Positions 54,062 to 63,615 of a stretch of 64,000 nt of DNA are shown one piece after another. This DNA comes from Roseovarius nanhaiticus. Lineage in GTDB: Bacteria > Pseudomonadota > Alphaproteobacteria > Rhodobacterales > Rhodobacteraceae. A program made the translations under genes and the position numbers. Each line of letters opens with the position of its first letter. The stretch's first letter is position 1. The DNA is taken from assembly GCF_900156535.1 (NCBI RefSeq), contig NZ_FTNV01000001.1, positions 186,001 through 250,000 on the forward strand, written 5' to 3'. The notes below the pieces were generated by a model. The model did no database searches, had not been told where the DNA came from, and saw only the letters and a list, made by a program, of their open reading frames with translations.

Positions 54062-54871
54062 TCACGCCGCAACAAGCGCTTGATTTTGCATCAGTTCTTT
54101 GGCGAGAGCACGATAGGCATCTGCGCCCCGCGATTGCGGATCGTAATCCAAAACCGACATCGAGTATGACGGCGCCTCGCTCAGGCGCACATTCCTCGGG
54201 ATGAGTGTCTTGAAAACCAGATCGCCCAAGTTGTCGCGAGCGTCCTTTTCAACCTGACCCGACAGGTTATTACGGGCGTCAAACATTGTAAGGACAACTC
54301 CCTCAATCCGCAGCTTGGGATTTGCGGATTGCCGCACTTCACGAATTGTCAGCATCAATTGCGAAAGACCCTCAAGTGCGAAAAACTCGCTCTGCAATGG
54401 CACGAGGACAGAATGCGCCGCAACCATCGCATTGACAGTCAGCAGGTTCAGGGATGGCGGGCAGTCGATTAGAACATAGTCCAGGTCATAACGATCAATT
54501 GCCGTCTGGCGCAGGGCGTCATGAAGCAGGAAACTGCGCTTTTCGTTGGAAATCAGCTCGATGTCTGCGGAGCTGAGGTCAACCGTCGCAGGAATGATGG
54601 ACAGGTTTTCCGCGCGCGTCGGCTGTATGATCTGCCCAAGGTCGATATCTTCGAGCAAAAACTCGTACGTCGTGAACTCCCGGTCCTCAATATCGATACC
54701 AAGCCCCGTGGATGCGTTTCCCTGTGGGTCCAGGTCGACGATCATCACCTTCTGCCCCTGCTCCGCAAGCGCAGCACCCAGATTGATTGTCGTCGTTGTT
54801 TTTCCAACACCGCCTTTTTGGTTGGCGATTGCGATAATTCGGGGCCCATGCGGACGGGTGGGATCAGACAC
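54062..54871 (-). CDS. parA: chromosome partitioning ATPase ParA (Soj)
   Basis: 269-aa deviant-Walker ATPase that moves ParB-parS complexes across the nucleoid. The deviant P-loop KGGVGKTTT is near residue 20, IVDLDPQGNASTGLGI follows, and VLIDCPPSLNLLTVNA is the Walker B region. The start is GTG at 54871, 6 nt after AGGAG; the frame is open to 54988 inside rsmG. It overlaps rsmG by 8 nt and is 14 nt before parB. Confidence 0.96.
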   Translation of the reverse strand: MSDPTRPHGPRIIAIANQKGGVGKTTTTINLGAALAEQGQKVMIVDLDPQGNASTGLGIDIEDREFTTYEFLLEDIDLGQIIQPTRAENLSIIPATVDLSSADIELISNEKRSFLLHDALRQTAIDRYDLDYVLIDCPPSLNLLTVNAMVAAHSVLVPLQSEFFALEGLSQLMLTIREVRQSANPKLRIEGVVLTMFDARNNLSGQVEKDARDNLGDLVFKTLIPRNVRLSEAPSYSMSVLDYDPQSRGADAYRALAKELMQNQALVAA

Positions 54872-55463
54872 GGGACACTCCTGAAATCTTGAGAATTGCG
54901 GCCTCTGGAACAAGCTTGCTTTTAACGGCTTCCAAATCGAAATTCCACTGCGATCTTGCTGCCTCGACCTCTTGCGGCCACATGGCACCTTTCGCGAAAA
55001 CTGCTGTGCCGCCTTGTGTTAAGTGACGTTCCGCATATCCGAGGAGTGTGGTCAAATCCGCAAGCGCCCTCGCCGATACCACATCGGCATTTTGCGGCTC
55101 TACCTGCTCGATACGTTGGTTAAGGACCGTCGCGTCGACACCCGTTTCCCGCAGTGCGGCGCGCAGGAAGGCGCATTTTCGCCCGTCACTTTCGACCATT
55201 GTAACCTCAGTGTCGGATCCATGGGCGAGTATGGCGACGACGACCCCTGGAAAGCCCCCGCCTGATCCCAAATCCACCCAAGTATGCCGATCTGGCGACA
55301 CGGCCTCGAAAAGCTGAACTGAATCGGCAATATGGCGACCCCAGATGTCATAAGCACTGTCGCGGGAGACAAGATTGATCTTGGGCGTCCATTTCTTCAC
55401 AATTTGCTCAAACGCGCGCAAGCGGTCCATTGTTTCACGTGAAACATCCAAGTCAGCGGTCAT
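54864..55463 (-). CDS. rsmG: 16S rRNA (guanine-N7) methyltransferase RsmG
   Basis: 199-aa SAM-dependent enzyme (GidB) methylating G527 of 16S rRNA. The SAM-binding motif is [17 protein letters not shown] near residue 65. Residues 6-12, DVSRETM, are encoded by DNA containing a perfect parS site, so that stretch serves two purposes. It overlaps mnmG by 4 nt (ATGA) and parA by 8 nt. Confidence 0.96.
   Translation of the reverse strand: MTADLDVSRETMDRLRAFEQIVKKWTPKINLVSRDSAYDIWGRHIADSVQLFEAVSPDRHTWVDLGSGGGFPGVVVAILAHGSDTEVTMVESDGRKCAFLRAALRETGVDATVLNQRIEQVEPQNADVVSARALADLTTLLGYAERHLTQGGTAVFAKGAMWPQEVEAARSQWNFDLEAVKSKLVPEAAILKISGVSRV
55431..55446. promoter_or_regulatory. parS site inside rsmG
   Basis: TGTTTCACGTGAAACA is identical to the 16-bp palindromic parS consensus recognised by chromosomal ParB proteins. 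It lies within codons 6-11 of rsmG, encoding V-S-R-E-T, about 0.6 kb upstream of parA and 5.1 kb from the candidate oriC. Confidence 0.95.
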
Positions 55464-57328
55464 CCTGTACGGACCTTACCGTTGCTACGAAGGCGCGTCA
55501 GGATTAACGTCAGAGCGGCTGGCGTCATCCCATCTATACGTGCCGCATGCGCCAAAGTTGCCGGCCTCACTTGAGAAAGCTTGCTCTTAAGCTCATTCGA
55601 AAGTCCCCCAAGGCAGAAATAATCAAAATCTAACGGGATCGCGTGCGCCTCGTCCCGCTGCACAAGTGCAATATCTCGCTCTTGTCGGGAAATGTAGTTC
55701 GCGTAAAGCGCATCCTTCGCCAGCTGGCCCGCAATCTCTGGCGCAATCTTGGCCAACGATTCGTCAAGCTGGATCAAGTGAGAAAAATCGACATCTGGAA
55801 AAGCGAGGATCTCGAACGCAGTGCGCCGAGCACCGTCCTGGTTAACGCGCAATCCGATGTCCGAGAGCTGTCGGGGCGTGAACGTACCATTATCCAGCTG
55901 CGCTCGGGCTATTTTCAAGGCGGATGACTTCGCATCAAATGCTGCACGTCGCGCGGACCCGACACAGCCAAGCTCGATGCCTCGACCAGTCAAACGCTGA
56001 TCGGCATTGTCCGCACGCAAGGACAGCCTGAACTCCGCCCGTGACGTAAACATTCGATACGGCTCAGTCACGCCCCGAGTGATAAGGTCGTCAATCATGA
56101 CCCCTATATACGAGCTGGATCTGCTGAACGTCTCAGGATCACGCCCCTGAGCGTAAAGAGCAGCATTCAGTCCAGCAACCAAACCCTGGGCCGCGGCCTC
56201 CTCATAGCCTGTCGTGCCATTGATCTGCCCGGCGAGATATAGTCCAGGAACGTCTCGCAACGCCAGGCCTGCGTCCAGTGCCCGGGGATCGACATAATCA
56301 TACTCAATCGCGTAGCCCGGCTGGATGATTTCTGCACTCTCAAGTCCAACGATTGACCGAACATACCGCAACTGCACGTCCTGCGGTAAGGAGGTGGAGA
56401 TCCCATTCGGATATATGAGATCAGTCGTCAGACTTTCCGGCTCAAGAAAGATCTGATGGGATGTCTTATCCGCAAACCGCACCACCTTATCCTCGATCGA
56501 AGGGCAGTATCGCGGCCCAACGCCGTCAATATGACCTCCGTACATAGCAGAGAGATCGAGGTTCTCCCGAATGATATCGTGTGTTTGCTCATTTGTATGC
56601 GTTATCCCACACGAGATTTGCCGCGCCTGCGGCCTTTTAGAGAGAAAAGAGAAAAGCACCGGATCATCGTCGCCCGGCTGTTGTTCCAAAATATCCCAGT
56701 TGATGGACTTCGCACTCAGCCGCGGCGGCGTACCGGTCTTGAGGCGGCCCATCTGTAGTCCGAAGCTGTCAATCCGCTCTGCAAGCTTGATGGACGGCTT
56801 ATCTCCCATACGGCCACCGGGGCGCGAAATGTCACCGATATGAATGACCCCACGCAGGAACGTGCCAGTCGTCAAAACGACAGCACGGGATCGCAACTCA
56901 GATCCATCAGCGAGCCGGACCCCTTTGACCACGTCTGCGTCCATCAAGAAGTCTGCGGCCTCCCCTTCGACAATGGTCAGATTCTCTTGCTGTGCCAGCT
57001 CGGCTTGCATTGCATCGCGATACAGATTCCGATCGGCCTGTGCGCGTGGTCCTTGTACTGCCGGCCCCTTGCGACGATTGAGCAGGCGAAACTGAATCCC
57101 AGCCGCATCCGCAACGCGCCCCATGAGACCGTCGAGCGCGTCGATTTCGCGAACCAGATGACCCTTTCCCAGACCGCCGATTGCGGGGTTGCAGGACATC
57201 ACACCAATATCGTTCTGCGACAGGGTAATCAGTGCCGTATTCGCTCCCAATCGGGCAGATGCATGCGCGGCATCCGCACCGGCATGACCGCCCCCGATGA
57301 CCAACACGTCGAACTCGCAATGTTTCAC
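55460..57328 (-). CDS. mnmG: tRNA uridine-5-carboxymethylaminomethyl modification enzyme MnmG
   Basis: 622-aa FAD protein (GidA) which with MnmE builds the cmnm5 group on wobble uridines. FAD-binding [19 protein letters not shown] is near residue 9, with [21 protein letters not shown] and [16 protein letters not shown] blocks (here [16 protein letters not shown]). Two in-frame GTGs stand at 57337 and 57328; GGAG lies 8 nt before the second and touches the first, so I prefer 57328. That GTG is the centre of a parS site. The stop overlaps rsmG by ATGA. Confidence 0.94.
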   Translation of the reverse strand: MKHCEFDVLVIGGGHAGADAAHASARLGANTALITLSQNDIGVMSCNPAIGGLGKGHLVREIDALDGLMGRVADAAGIQFRLLNRRKGPAVQGPRAQADRNLYRDAMQAELAQQENLTIVEGEAADFLMDADVVKGVRLADGSELRSRAVVLTTGTFLRGVIHIGDISRPGGRMGDKPSIKLAERIDSFGLQMGRLKTGTPPRLSAKSINWDILEQQPGDDDPVLFSFLSKRPQARQISCGITHTNEQTHDIIRENLDLSAMYGGHIDGVGPRYCPSIEDKVVRFADKTSHQIFLEPESLTTDLIYPNGISTSLPQDVQLRYVRSIVGLESAEIIQPGYAIEYDYVDPRALDAGLALRDVPGLYLAGQINGTTGYEEAAAQGLVAGLNAALYAQGRDPETFSRSSSYIGVMIDDLITRGVTEPYRMFTSRAEFRLSLRADNADQRLTGRGIELGCVGSARRAAFDAKSSALKIARAQLDNGTFTPRQLSDIGLRVNQDGARRTAFEILAFPDVDFSHLIQLDESLAKIAPEIAGQLAKDALYANYISRQERDIALVQRDEAHAIPLDFDYFCLGGLSNELKSKLSQVRPATLAHAARIDGMTPAALTLILTRLRSNGKVRTG

Positions 57329-57336
57329 GTGAAACA
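57321..57336. promoter_or_regulatory. parS site at the mnmG start codon
   Basis: TGTTTCACGTGAAACA, a perfect match to the parS consensus, covers the mnmG translation start (the GTG is in its centre). It is 1,890 bp from the site inside rsmG and about 3.3 kb from the candidate oriC. Confidence 0.95.
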
Positions 57337-57340
57337 CTCC

Positions 57341-58627
57341 TTACTTGCCAAGGCAAAAGCTGGCAAAGATTTCATCCAGCACGTTTTCGATATCCACCCG
57401 CCCTACCAGAGAATCGAGGGCGCGAACAGCCGTCCGCATTTCTTCGGCAGCGATATCCGCCGTCTCTTCTCCGCCGGCAAGTAGATCCCGGGCTCGATGA
57501 AGTGACTCGAGGCCCCGCTCCATTGCCGAGCGGTGCCGGGCCCTTGTGGCAATGCCTGCTCCGGTCGCGCGATCGGCTAATATCCGGGTAATGCTGGCCA
57601 CAAGATCGTCCAGACCTTCGCCGGTCTGACCTGACACACCAGGGTGTTCTCCAGCCTGACGATCCCCTTTTGCGGTGCGAACAATATCTTCTGCTTGGTA
57701 CAGGTCCGGTTTCTCGGCGTAGGGTTCGATTAAAAACACCCTTAAATCCGCGGTCACAGCCCTACGGCGTGCAAGATCAACTCCGAGCGCTTCGATCTTA
57801 TCCTCGGTTTCGCGCAATCCAGCCGTGTCCAGTAATGTCACCGGCAGACCGGCAAGATCCATTCGGACCTCGATAACATCTCGCGTCGTTCCCGCGATAT
57901 CTGAGGTAATTGCGGCATCGCGCCCTGCCAATGCATTCAAAAGCGTAGATTTCCCGACATTCGGCGCCCCAACGATGGCCACTTCGAAGCCGGACCTGAT
58001 ACGCTCGCTCACTCGGGTTCCGGCAATCTCACGTGCCAGATCACCTGTGACCCTCCCCAGTAATTCATTTACCTCGGGCGACACATCGACCGGCACGTCC
58101 TCATCCGCAAAATCAATTGTCGCTTCGATCAATGCCGCAGCGCGGATCAAATCGCGGCGCCAACTCTCTGCGCGAACGCCTAAATCGCCCGATAGCACCC
58201 GCAAGGCCTGTTTCCGCTGCGCTTCTGTCTCGGCGTCTATGAGATCGGCCAACCCCTCGATCTGGGCGACATCAAGGCAGCCATTGTCCAAAGCGCGGCG
58301 CGTGAATTCACCGGGCTCAGCAAGGCGTACACCCTCAATCCGCGACAATGCGTCCGACACAGCCGCCACGACCGCGCTGCTGCCGTGAACCTGAAACTCA
58401 ACGCTGTCTTCGCCGGTAAAGCTGGAGCCAGCGTGAAAGATCAGAACAAGCGCCTGATCCAGCGCCTGTCCATCTGTATCACGCAATTTACGCAAGGTTG
58501 CCTGCCGGGCAGGCGGCACATCACCGCAGAGCAACTCACATGCCGCATGCGCCGTTGGACCTGATACCCGGATGACGGAAACGCCGGCCTTTCCTTGCGC
58601 CGACGCCAATGCATAGATCGTATCCAT
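57341..58627 (-). CDS. mnmE: tRNA modification GTPase MnmE
   Basis: 428-aa K+-activated GTPase (TrmE) partnering MnmG. The N-terminal formyl-THF-binding domain starts [23 protein letters not shown]; the G-domain P-loop is GAPNVGKST near residue 220 with G3 DTAG and SDIAGTTRD. The C-terminal catalytic Cys motif reads FCLGK, a variant of CIGK. Its length is slightly below the usual 440-455. It is the first of the mnmE-mnmG-rsmG-parA-parB run; 12 nt separate it from mnmG. Confidence 0.96.
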   Translation of the reverse strand: MDTIYALASAQGKAGVSVIRVSGPTAHAACELLCGDVPPARQATLRKLRDTDGQALDQALVLIFHAGSSFTGEDSVEFQVHGSSAVVAAVSDALSRIEGVRLAEPGEFTRRALDNGCLDVAQIEGLADLIDAETEAQRKQALRVLSGDLGVRAESWRRDLIRAAALIEATIDFADEDVPVDVSPEVNELLGRVTGDLAREIAGTRVSERIRSGFEVAIVGAPNVGKSTLLNALAGRDAAITSDIAGTTRDVIEVRMDLAGLPVTLLDTAGLRETEDKIEALGVDLARRRAVTADLRVFLIEPYAEKPDLYQAEDIVRTAKGDRQAGEHPGVSGQTGEGLDDLVASITRILADRATGAGIATRARHRSAMERGLESLHRARDLLAGGEETADIAAEEMRTAVRALDSLVGRVDIENVLDEIFASFCLGK

Positions 58628-58664
58628 ACCCGCCTCCCTTGGCAGTCGCCCGCCAGGGGCGATA

Positions 58665-59936
58665 TCAGGTATTCATTGAGTCAAAGAATTCGGCGTTGTT
58701 CTTGGTCTGCTTCAGCTTTGAGATCAGGAACTCGATGGCGTCCGTGGTGCCCATCGGGTTCAGGATACGGCGCAATACGAAGGTTTTCTGCAGATCAAGC
58801 TTATCAACCAGAAGTTCCTCTTTCCGCGTGCCGGATTTGAGAATGTCGATGGCAGGGAAGACGCGCTTGTCCGAAATCTTGCGATCCAGAACCAGCTCGG
58901 AATTGCCTGTACCCTTGAACTCTTCAAAGATGACTTCGTCCATGCGGCTACCGGTTTCGATCAGAGCGGTCGAGATAATGGTGAGCGATCCGCCCTCCTC
59001 GATATTCCGCGCAGCGCCGAAGAACCGCTTGGGCCGCTGGAGTGCGTTTGCATCCACACCACCAGTCAGAACCTTACCCGAGGATGGGACGACTGTGTTG
59101 TACGCCCTACCAAGTCTTGTGATCGAGTCCAAAAGGATCACAACATCTCGCTTATGTTCGACCAGGCGCTTGGCCTTTTCGATCACCATTTCACTCACGG
59201 CAACGTGGCGCGTAGCGGGTTCGTCGAAGGTGGAGCTGACGACCTCACCCTTGACCGAGCGCTGCATGTCGGTGACTTCCTCGGGCCGTTCGTCGATCAA
59301 CAGGACGATCAGGTAGCACTCAGGGTGGTTGCGCTCGATGCTGGCCGCGATGTTCTGCATGATCATCGTCTTACCGGTGCGCGGCGGCGCCACGATCAGC
59401 GACCGCTGGCCCTTACCTATAGGCGCCACCAGATCGATGATACGGGCCGAACGGTCTTTGACCGTCGGATCGTCAATCTCAAGCGTCAGGCGCTCGTCCG
59501 GATAAAGCGGCGTCAGGTTGTCAAAAGCGATCTTGTGACGCGCGCGCTCGGGATCCTCGAAGTTGATCTGAGTCACGCTGGTCAGGGCGAAATAGCGCTC
59601 ATTCTCGTCTGGCTGCTTCATCTCGCCTTCAATCGTGTCCCCCGTGCGCAGCGAATAGCGCCGGATCATATCGGGCGAGACGTAGATGTCATCGGGGCCG
59701 GGCAGATAGTTCGCCTCGGGCGAGCGCAGGAAGCCAAAGCCGTCCTGAAGCACCTCCAGCACGCCATCGCCGAACACGCGCCAACCATCCTCGGCACGCT
59801 CCTTCAGGATCGAGAACATCATCTCGCCCTTGCGCATCGTCGAGGCGTTCTCGATTTCCAGTTCTTCGGCCATTGCCAGAAGGTCTTTGGCGGTATGCGC
59901 CTTGAGGTCGAACAGGTTCAGGCGGTCTTCGGACAT
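58665..59936 (-). CDS. rho: transcription termination factor Rho
   Basis: 423-aa hexameric RNA-dependent ATPase ending transcription. The N-terminal RNA-binding OSB fold contains [23 protein letters not shown], Walker A is APPRTGKT near residue 185, and [15 protein letters not shown] and [11 protein letters not shown] blocks are present. It follows mnmE closely upstream and is transcribed away from the candidate oriC. Confidence 0.97.
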   Translation of the reverse strand: MSEDRLNLFDLKAHTAKDLLAMAEELEIENASTMRKGEMMFSILKERAEDGWRVFGDGVLEVLQDGFGFLRSPEANYLPGPDDIYVSPDMIRRYSLRTGDTIEGEMKQPDENERYFALTSVTQINFEDPERARHKIAFDNLTPLYPDERLTLEIDDPTVKDRSARIIDLVAPIGKGQRSLIVAPPRTGKTMIMQNIAASIERNHPECYLIVLLIDERPEEVTDMQRSVKGEVVSSTFDEPATRHVAVSEMVIEKAKRLVEHKRDVVILLDSITRLGRAYNTVVPSSGKVLTGGVDANALQRPKRFFGAARNIEEGGSLTIISTALIETGSRMDEVIFEEFKGTGNSELVLDRKISDKRVFPAIDILKSGTRKEELLVDKLDLQKTFVLRRILNPMGTTDAIEFLISKLKQTKNNAEFFDSMNT

Positions 59937-60057
59937 GGAATTACCTCGGGCGCGCTATTGGCGCAGGTCAGATCAGACAGGAAAATGAAGCAGGCTTATC
60001 CCGGACGGGGGCCATGGATCGCCTGATACGCGGTCCCCCGATCCAAGTCAATCGGCG

Positions 60058-60507
60058 CTAGAATTTCAGGACGACAGAGAACACGATGACGATCAGCGCG
60101 ATCGTCGGCACTTCGTTCATGATGCGGAATGTGCGGCCCGTGATATCGCTGGTTCCGGCCACGAATTCCTTACGCCGTAAGCTGAGCCAGTGATGAAACC
60201 ATGTCATGCCTAGCACACCTGCGGCCTTGGCCCAGGGCCAGATCGACCCCCAGTCGACGATGCCCGGCGTCATCACCAGCAAAAGACCGAACAGCCACGT
60301 CGACACCATCGATGGAATCATGATGGCTCTAAGCAGCTTGCGCTCCATCACTTGAAATATTTCATCGCGGCTATCACCGGGCTTGGATGCCTCGGCGTGG
60401 TAAACAAAAAGACGCGGCAGATAGAACAGCCCCGCCATCCACGCAATCACCGACACGATGTGAAGCGACTTGGTCCAAGGGTACAGGCTGGCCAGCAGAT
60501 CAGTCAT
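60058..60507 (-). CDS. hemJ: protoporphyrinogen oxidase HemJ
   Basis: 149-aa integral membrane protein with about four helices that oxidises protoporphyrinogen IX to protoporphyrin IX in heme synthesis. The conserved His in LHIVSVIAWMAGLFYLPRLFVYH and WFHHWLSLRRKEF are family landmarks. It is the gene nearest the left of the candidate oriC, transcribed leftward. A separate hemE, which borders the origin in Caulobacter, is not present here. Confidence 0.93.
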   Translation of the reverse strand: MTDLLASLYPWTKSLHIVSVIAWMAGLFYLPRLFVYHAEASKPGDSRDEIFQVMERKLLRAIMIPSMVSTWLFGLLLVMTPGIVDWGSIWPWAKAAGVLGMTWFHHWLSLRRKEFVAGTSDITGRTFRIMNEVPTIALIVIVFSVVLKF

Positions 60508-60910
60508 TCGTGGGCGTCCTCGTTTTCTTGGCCTCCTTAAATAATAAATAAGAAATATAGAAAAGGATGATGATTTAGATGGGGGCTGGCCTCACTGTGG
60601 ATTACTCAGTTCTTCACAGGATAAATCACAGATCGGGTCATGGCTTTAGCAGCCTGTGGAAAACGCTCATCGTCGCAACTTGAAGCATTGAAAAATTGGG
60701 TCATCGGGCTGCTCTTTGAATGGAAAACCCTGTGGATGACTGTGCGTCTTGGATGAGTCGCTCAGAGGGCAGATTTAATACAATCCACGACGGGATAGGA
60801 CACCTGAAGATTGGGCGGAGATGCACGGTTTTCCACGGGGCAGTGGCAAAGATGGTAAATTGGGGATATCTACCCCGTGTTCCACAGCACTTGCTCCTCG
60901 GGTTTTCCAC
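60508..60910. other. candidate chromosomal replication origin (oriC)
   Basis: 403 bp without a gene, between divergent hemJ and maf. DnaA-box-like 9-mers (TTATCCACA) occur at 60596-60604, 60655-60663, 60731-60739 and 60903-60911 (8/9 matches, three inverted), and at 60610-60618, 60829-60837 and 60878-60886 (7/9). An AT-rich tract at 60537-60578 suits an unwinding element. One GANTC site (60755-60759) is present. The genes on both sides (hemJ to parB leftward, maf to dnaQ rightward) run away from it. parAB and parS are close by. Confidence 0.8.
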
Positions 60911-61510
60911 ATGGCTGTCCGCATCATCCTGGCGTCGCAATCACCGATCCGGCGCGACCTGCTTACCCGCGCGGGCATCCCGCACGAGGTTCAGCCCGCG
61001 CGCGTGGACGAGGACGCGGTCAAGTCTGCCCTCCTCGCCGAGGAAGCTCCACCGCGTGACATCGCTGATGCCCTCGCAGAACTGAAGGCCCAGAAAATCA
61101 GTGAACGCATCCCGGATGCGCTGGTCATTGGCTGCGATCAGGTGCTGGCATTCGACGGCGATATTCTCTCCAAGCCTGCCAGCCCGGAAGAGGCGCGGAC
61201 GCAGCTGGGCAGGATGCGGGGCAAGGCCCATCGCCTGATTTCGGCGGCTGTCATCTGCGAGGGCGGGCGCCCGATCTGGCGCCACGTCGGTGTTGTGCAG
61301 ATGCAGATGCGTGATGTATCGAATGACTATCTGGACGACTATATCGCGCGCAACTGGGATAGCATTCGTCATTCGGTTGGCGCTTATAAACTTGAGGAAG
61401 AAGGCGTGAGGCTGTTTCAACGCATCACCGGTGATCATTTTCATGTACTTGGCCTACCTCTGCTTGAGCTGATCTCGTTCCTGGCCATTCGTGGGGAGAT
61501 CAAAGCATGA
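60911..61510 (+). CDS. Maf family nucleotide pyrophosphatase
   Basis: 199-aa house-cleaning nucleotide pyrophosphatase. ILASQSPIRRDLLTRAGI is the substrate loop, with GCDQVLAFDG and GAYKLEEEGVRLFQRITGDHFHVLGLPLLEL as conserved blocks. It probably hydrolyses damaged or modified NTPs (dTTP/UTP or m7GTP subclass not distinguishable here). The ATG at 60911 overlaps a DnaA-box-like 9-mer and has no clear ribosome binding site; the frame is open to 60821 but that DNA belongs to the origin. It overlaps aroE by 4 nt. Confidence 0.9.
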   Translation: MAVRIILASQSPIRRDLLTRAGIPHEVQPARVDEDAVKSALLAEEAPPRDIADALAELKAQKISERIPDALVIGCDQVLAFDGDILSKPASPEEARTQLGRMRGKAHRLISAAVICEGGRPIWRHVGVVQMQMRDVSNDYLDDYIARNWDSIRHSVGAYKLEEEGVRLFQRITGDHFHVLGLPLLELISFLAIRGEIKA

Positions 61511-62340
61511 GCAGCGAGCGCATCCCCCTCGCCGGTGTTATCGGATCACCCATCGCGCATTCTCGCTCGCCCAAGATTCATAACCACTGGCTCAGGACGC
61601 ATGGTCTCAAAGGTCACTACATCCCCATGGATGTCGTCGCCGATGATCTTGAGCAAGTGCTGCGCAACTTGCCCAAGGCGGGTTTTGTCGGCGTCAACAT
61701 CACGATTCCGCACAAGGAAAAGGTGCTGGAAATCGCGGATCTGGTCACGGATCGCGCCACGCTGATTGGGGCCGCGAATACGCTGATCTTTCGCAAGGAT
61801 GGCAAGATCCACGCTGATAATACGGACGGCTACGGCTTCATCAAGAATTTGCAAAGCGCGGGCGTTGACTGGGACGCGCGTCGCGGGCCTGCCGCTGTCC
61901 TTGGTGCAGGTGGCGCGTCGCGTGCGGTCATAGCGTCGCTTTTGGATGCGGGCGTGCCTGAAATCCTGCTGTCCAATCGCACACGGGTCCGCGCCGATGC
62001 GTTGGCACAGGAATTTGGCAAGCGGGTGCGCGTGTTTGACTGGGTACAGGCGGGTAACATGATGGATTATGCAGCGACTGTGGTGAACACCACATCGCTT
62101 GGCATGATTGGCAACGCGCCGCTGCGAGTCCCGCTCGATGGGCTGCAAAAGGGCGCCGTGGTCACCGACATTGTCTATGCACCGCTTGAGACAAAGCTGC
62201 TGGAGACCGCGCGCGAAATGGGCTGCCACACCGTTGATGGCTTGGGTATGTTGCTGCATCAGGCCGTGCCGGGGTTCGAGCGATGGTTCGGTCTGCGCCC
62301 CGAGGTCGATAGCGCCACCCGCGCTGCTGCACTGCGATGA
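61507..62340 (+). CDS. aroE: shikimate dehydrogenase (NADP+)
   Basis: 277-aa enzyme reducing 3-dehydroshikimate to shikimate in aromatic amino acid synthesis. Substrate-binding SPIAHSRSPKIHN is at residues 14-26, the catalytic Lys is in TIPHKEKV, and NTDGYGF and GAGGASRAV (NADP Rossmann turn) follow. It overlaps maf and coaE by ATGA on either side. Confidence 0.96.
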   Translation: MSSERIPLAGVIGSPIAHSRSPKIHNHWLRTHGLKGHYIPMDVVADDLEQVLRNLPKAGFVGVNITIPHKEKVLEIADLVTDRATLIGAANTLIFRKDGKIHADNTDGYGFIKNLQSAGVDWDARRGPAAVLGAGGASRAVIASLLDAGVPEILLSNRTRVRADALAQEFGKRVRVFDWVQAGNMMDYAATVVNTTSLGMIGNAPLRVPLDGLQKGAVVTDIVYAPLETKLLETAREMGCHTVDGLGMLLHQAVPGFERWFGLRPEVDSATRAAALR

Positions 62341-62930
62341 CCTATATTCTCGGTTTGACCGGATCCATAGGGATGGGAAAATCGACAACGGCGCGCATGT
62401 TTCAGGATGAAGGATGTGCGCTCTGGGATGCGGATGCTGCGGTTCATCGCCTATATTCGGCAGGTGGCGCCGCTGTCGCCCCGATGGCTGCGGCATTTGC
62501 AGATGCCATAGAGGATGGCGCGGTGTCGCGCGAGGCGTTGAAGCACACCATTTCAGACGATCCCACGGCTTTGGGGCGCATCGAAGCCATCGTTCATCCG
62601 CTCGTCGCCGCAGACCGAGCAACGTTTTTGAACGAGACGACCGCCGAGATTGCCGTTCTCGACATCCCCCTGCTTTTTGAGGGCGGTTATGACATGCAGA
62701 CCGACGGCACCGTCTGCGTTACCGCACCGCCCGAGGTTCAACGCGCGCGTGTTCTCGAACGCGGCACGATGACCGAAGCGCAATTGGACAAGATCCTGGC
62801 CAAGCAAATGCCCGATGCCGAAAAACGTGCCCGCGCGACCTGGGTCATTGAGACTGACACGCTTGAACATGCCCGGGCGCAGGTGCAGGCTGTGATTGCG
62901 GCCATCAGACAGGAGATAGCCCATGCGTGA
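62337..62930 (+). CDS. coaE: dephospho-CoA kinase
   Basis: 197-aa kinase for the last step of coenzyme A synthesis. The P-loop is GLTGSIGMGKSTTARMF at residues 5-21; DADAAVHRLY and LDIPLLFEGGYD are family motifs. It overlaps aroE by 4 nt and dnaQ by 8 nt, so the maf-aroE-coaE-dnaQ run is tightly coupled. Confidence 0.96.
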   Translation: MTYILGLTGSIGMGKSTTARMFQDEGCALWDADAAVHRLYSAGGAAVAPMAAAFADAIEDGAVSREALKHTISDDPTALGRIEAIVHPLVAADRATFLNETTAEIAVLDIPLLFEGGYDMQTDGTVCVTAPPEVQRARVLERGTMTEAQLDKILAKQMPDAEKRARATWVIETDTLEHARAQVQAVIAAIRQEIAHA

Positions 62931-63615
62931 GATCGTTCTGGACACGGAAACCACCGGATTCGAGCCTGAGCAGGGCGACCGCATCGTTGAAATCGGTGGC
63001 GTCGAGCTGCTCAATCATATGCCGACCGGGCGCACCTATCACGAATATATCGACCCCAAGCGCGCGATGCCCGAAGACGCTTTCAAGGTGCATGGACTGG
63101 GCGATGACTTTCTGCGCGGCAAACCTGTATTTGCCGATATCGCGGACGGATTCCTAGAATTTGTTGGCGATGCCAAATTGGTCATTCACAACGCCGCCTT
63201 CGATATGAAGTTTCTCAATGCCGAGCTGCGCTGGCTGAACAAACGGCAACTACCGTGGGAGCAGGCGATCGACACGCTTGCAATCGCGCGCAAGAAATTC
63301 CCGGGCTCGCCCGCGTCGCTCGACGCGCTGTGCCGTCGTTTCAACATCGATAACGGCGCGCGCACATTGCACGGCGCCCTGCTGGACTCTGAAATTCTGG
63401 CGGAAGTTTATCTGGAATTGATCGGCGGGCGTCAGCCTGGCCTGATCCTGGGCCAGACTCAGAGCCAAACCAGCGGAGCAGAGACGGAAAACACATGGCG
63501 ACCCGCCCCGCGCCCTGCCCCCTTGCCCGCGCGGCTGACCGAAGCCGAGGCCGCCGCGCATGACGTTTTCATCGAAACCTTGGGTGATGCGCCGCTCTGG
63601 CGCAAAACCTCCTAG
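62923..63615 (+). CDS. dnaQ: DNA polymerase III epsilon subunit (3'-5' exonuclease)
   Basis: 230-aa proofreading exonuclease. ExoI is VLDTETTGF (Asp7, Glu9), ExoII has HNAAFDMKFLN, and ExoIII is LHGALLDSEILAEVYLEL with the catalytic His and Asp. The C-terminal tail would bind the alpha subunit. Its TAG stop shares a CTAG with the stop of the convergent secB. Confidence 0.96.
   Translation: MREIVLDTETTGFEPEQGDRIVEIGGVELLNHMPTGRTYHEYIDPKRAMPEDAFKVHGLGDDFLRGKPVFADIADGFLEFVGDAKLVIHNAAFDMKFLNAELRWLNKRQLPWEQAIDTLAIARKKFPGSPASLDALCRRFNIDNGARTLHGALLDSEILAEVYLELIGGRQPGLILGQTQSQTSGAETENTWRPAPRPAPLPARLTEAEAAAHDVFIETLGDAPLWRKTS

Noticed and set aside
60821..60910. In-frame upstream extension of the Maf gene
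   Set aside because: The extra 30 codons match no Maf N-terminus and lie in the DnaA-box region; the conserved start VRIILASQSP follows the ATG at 60911.
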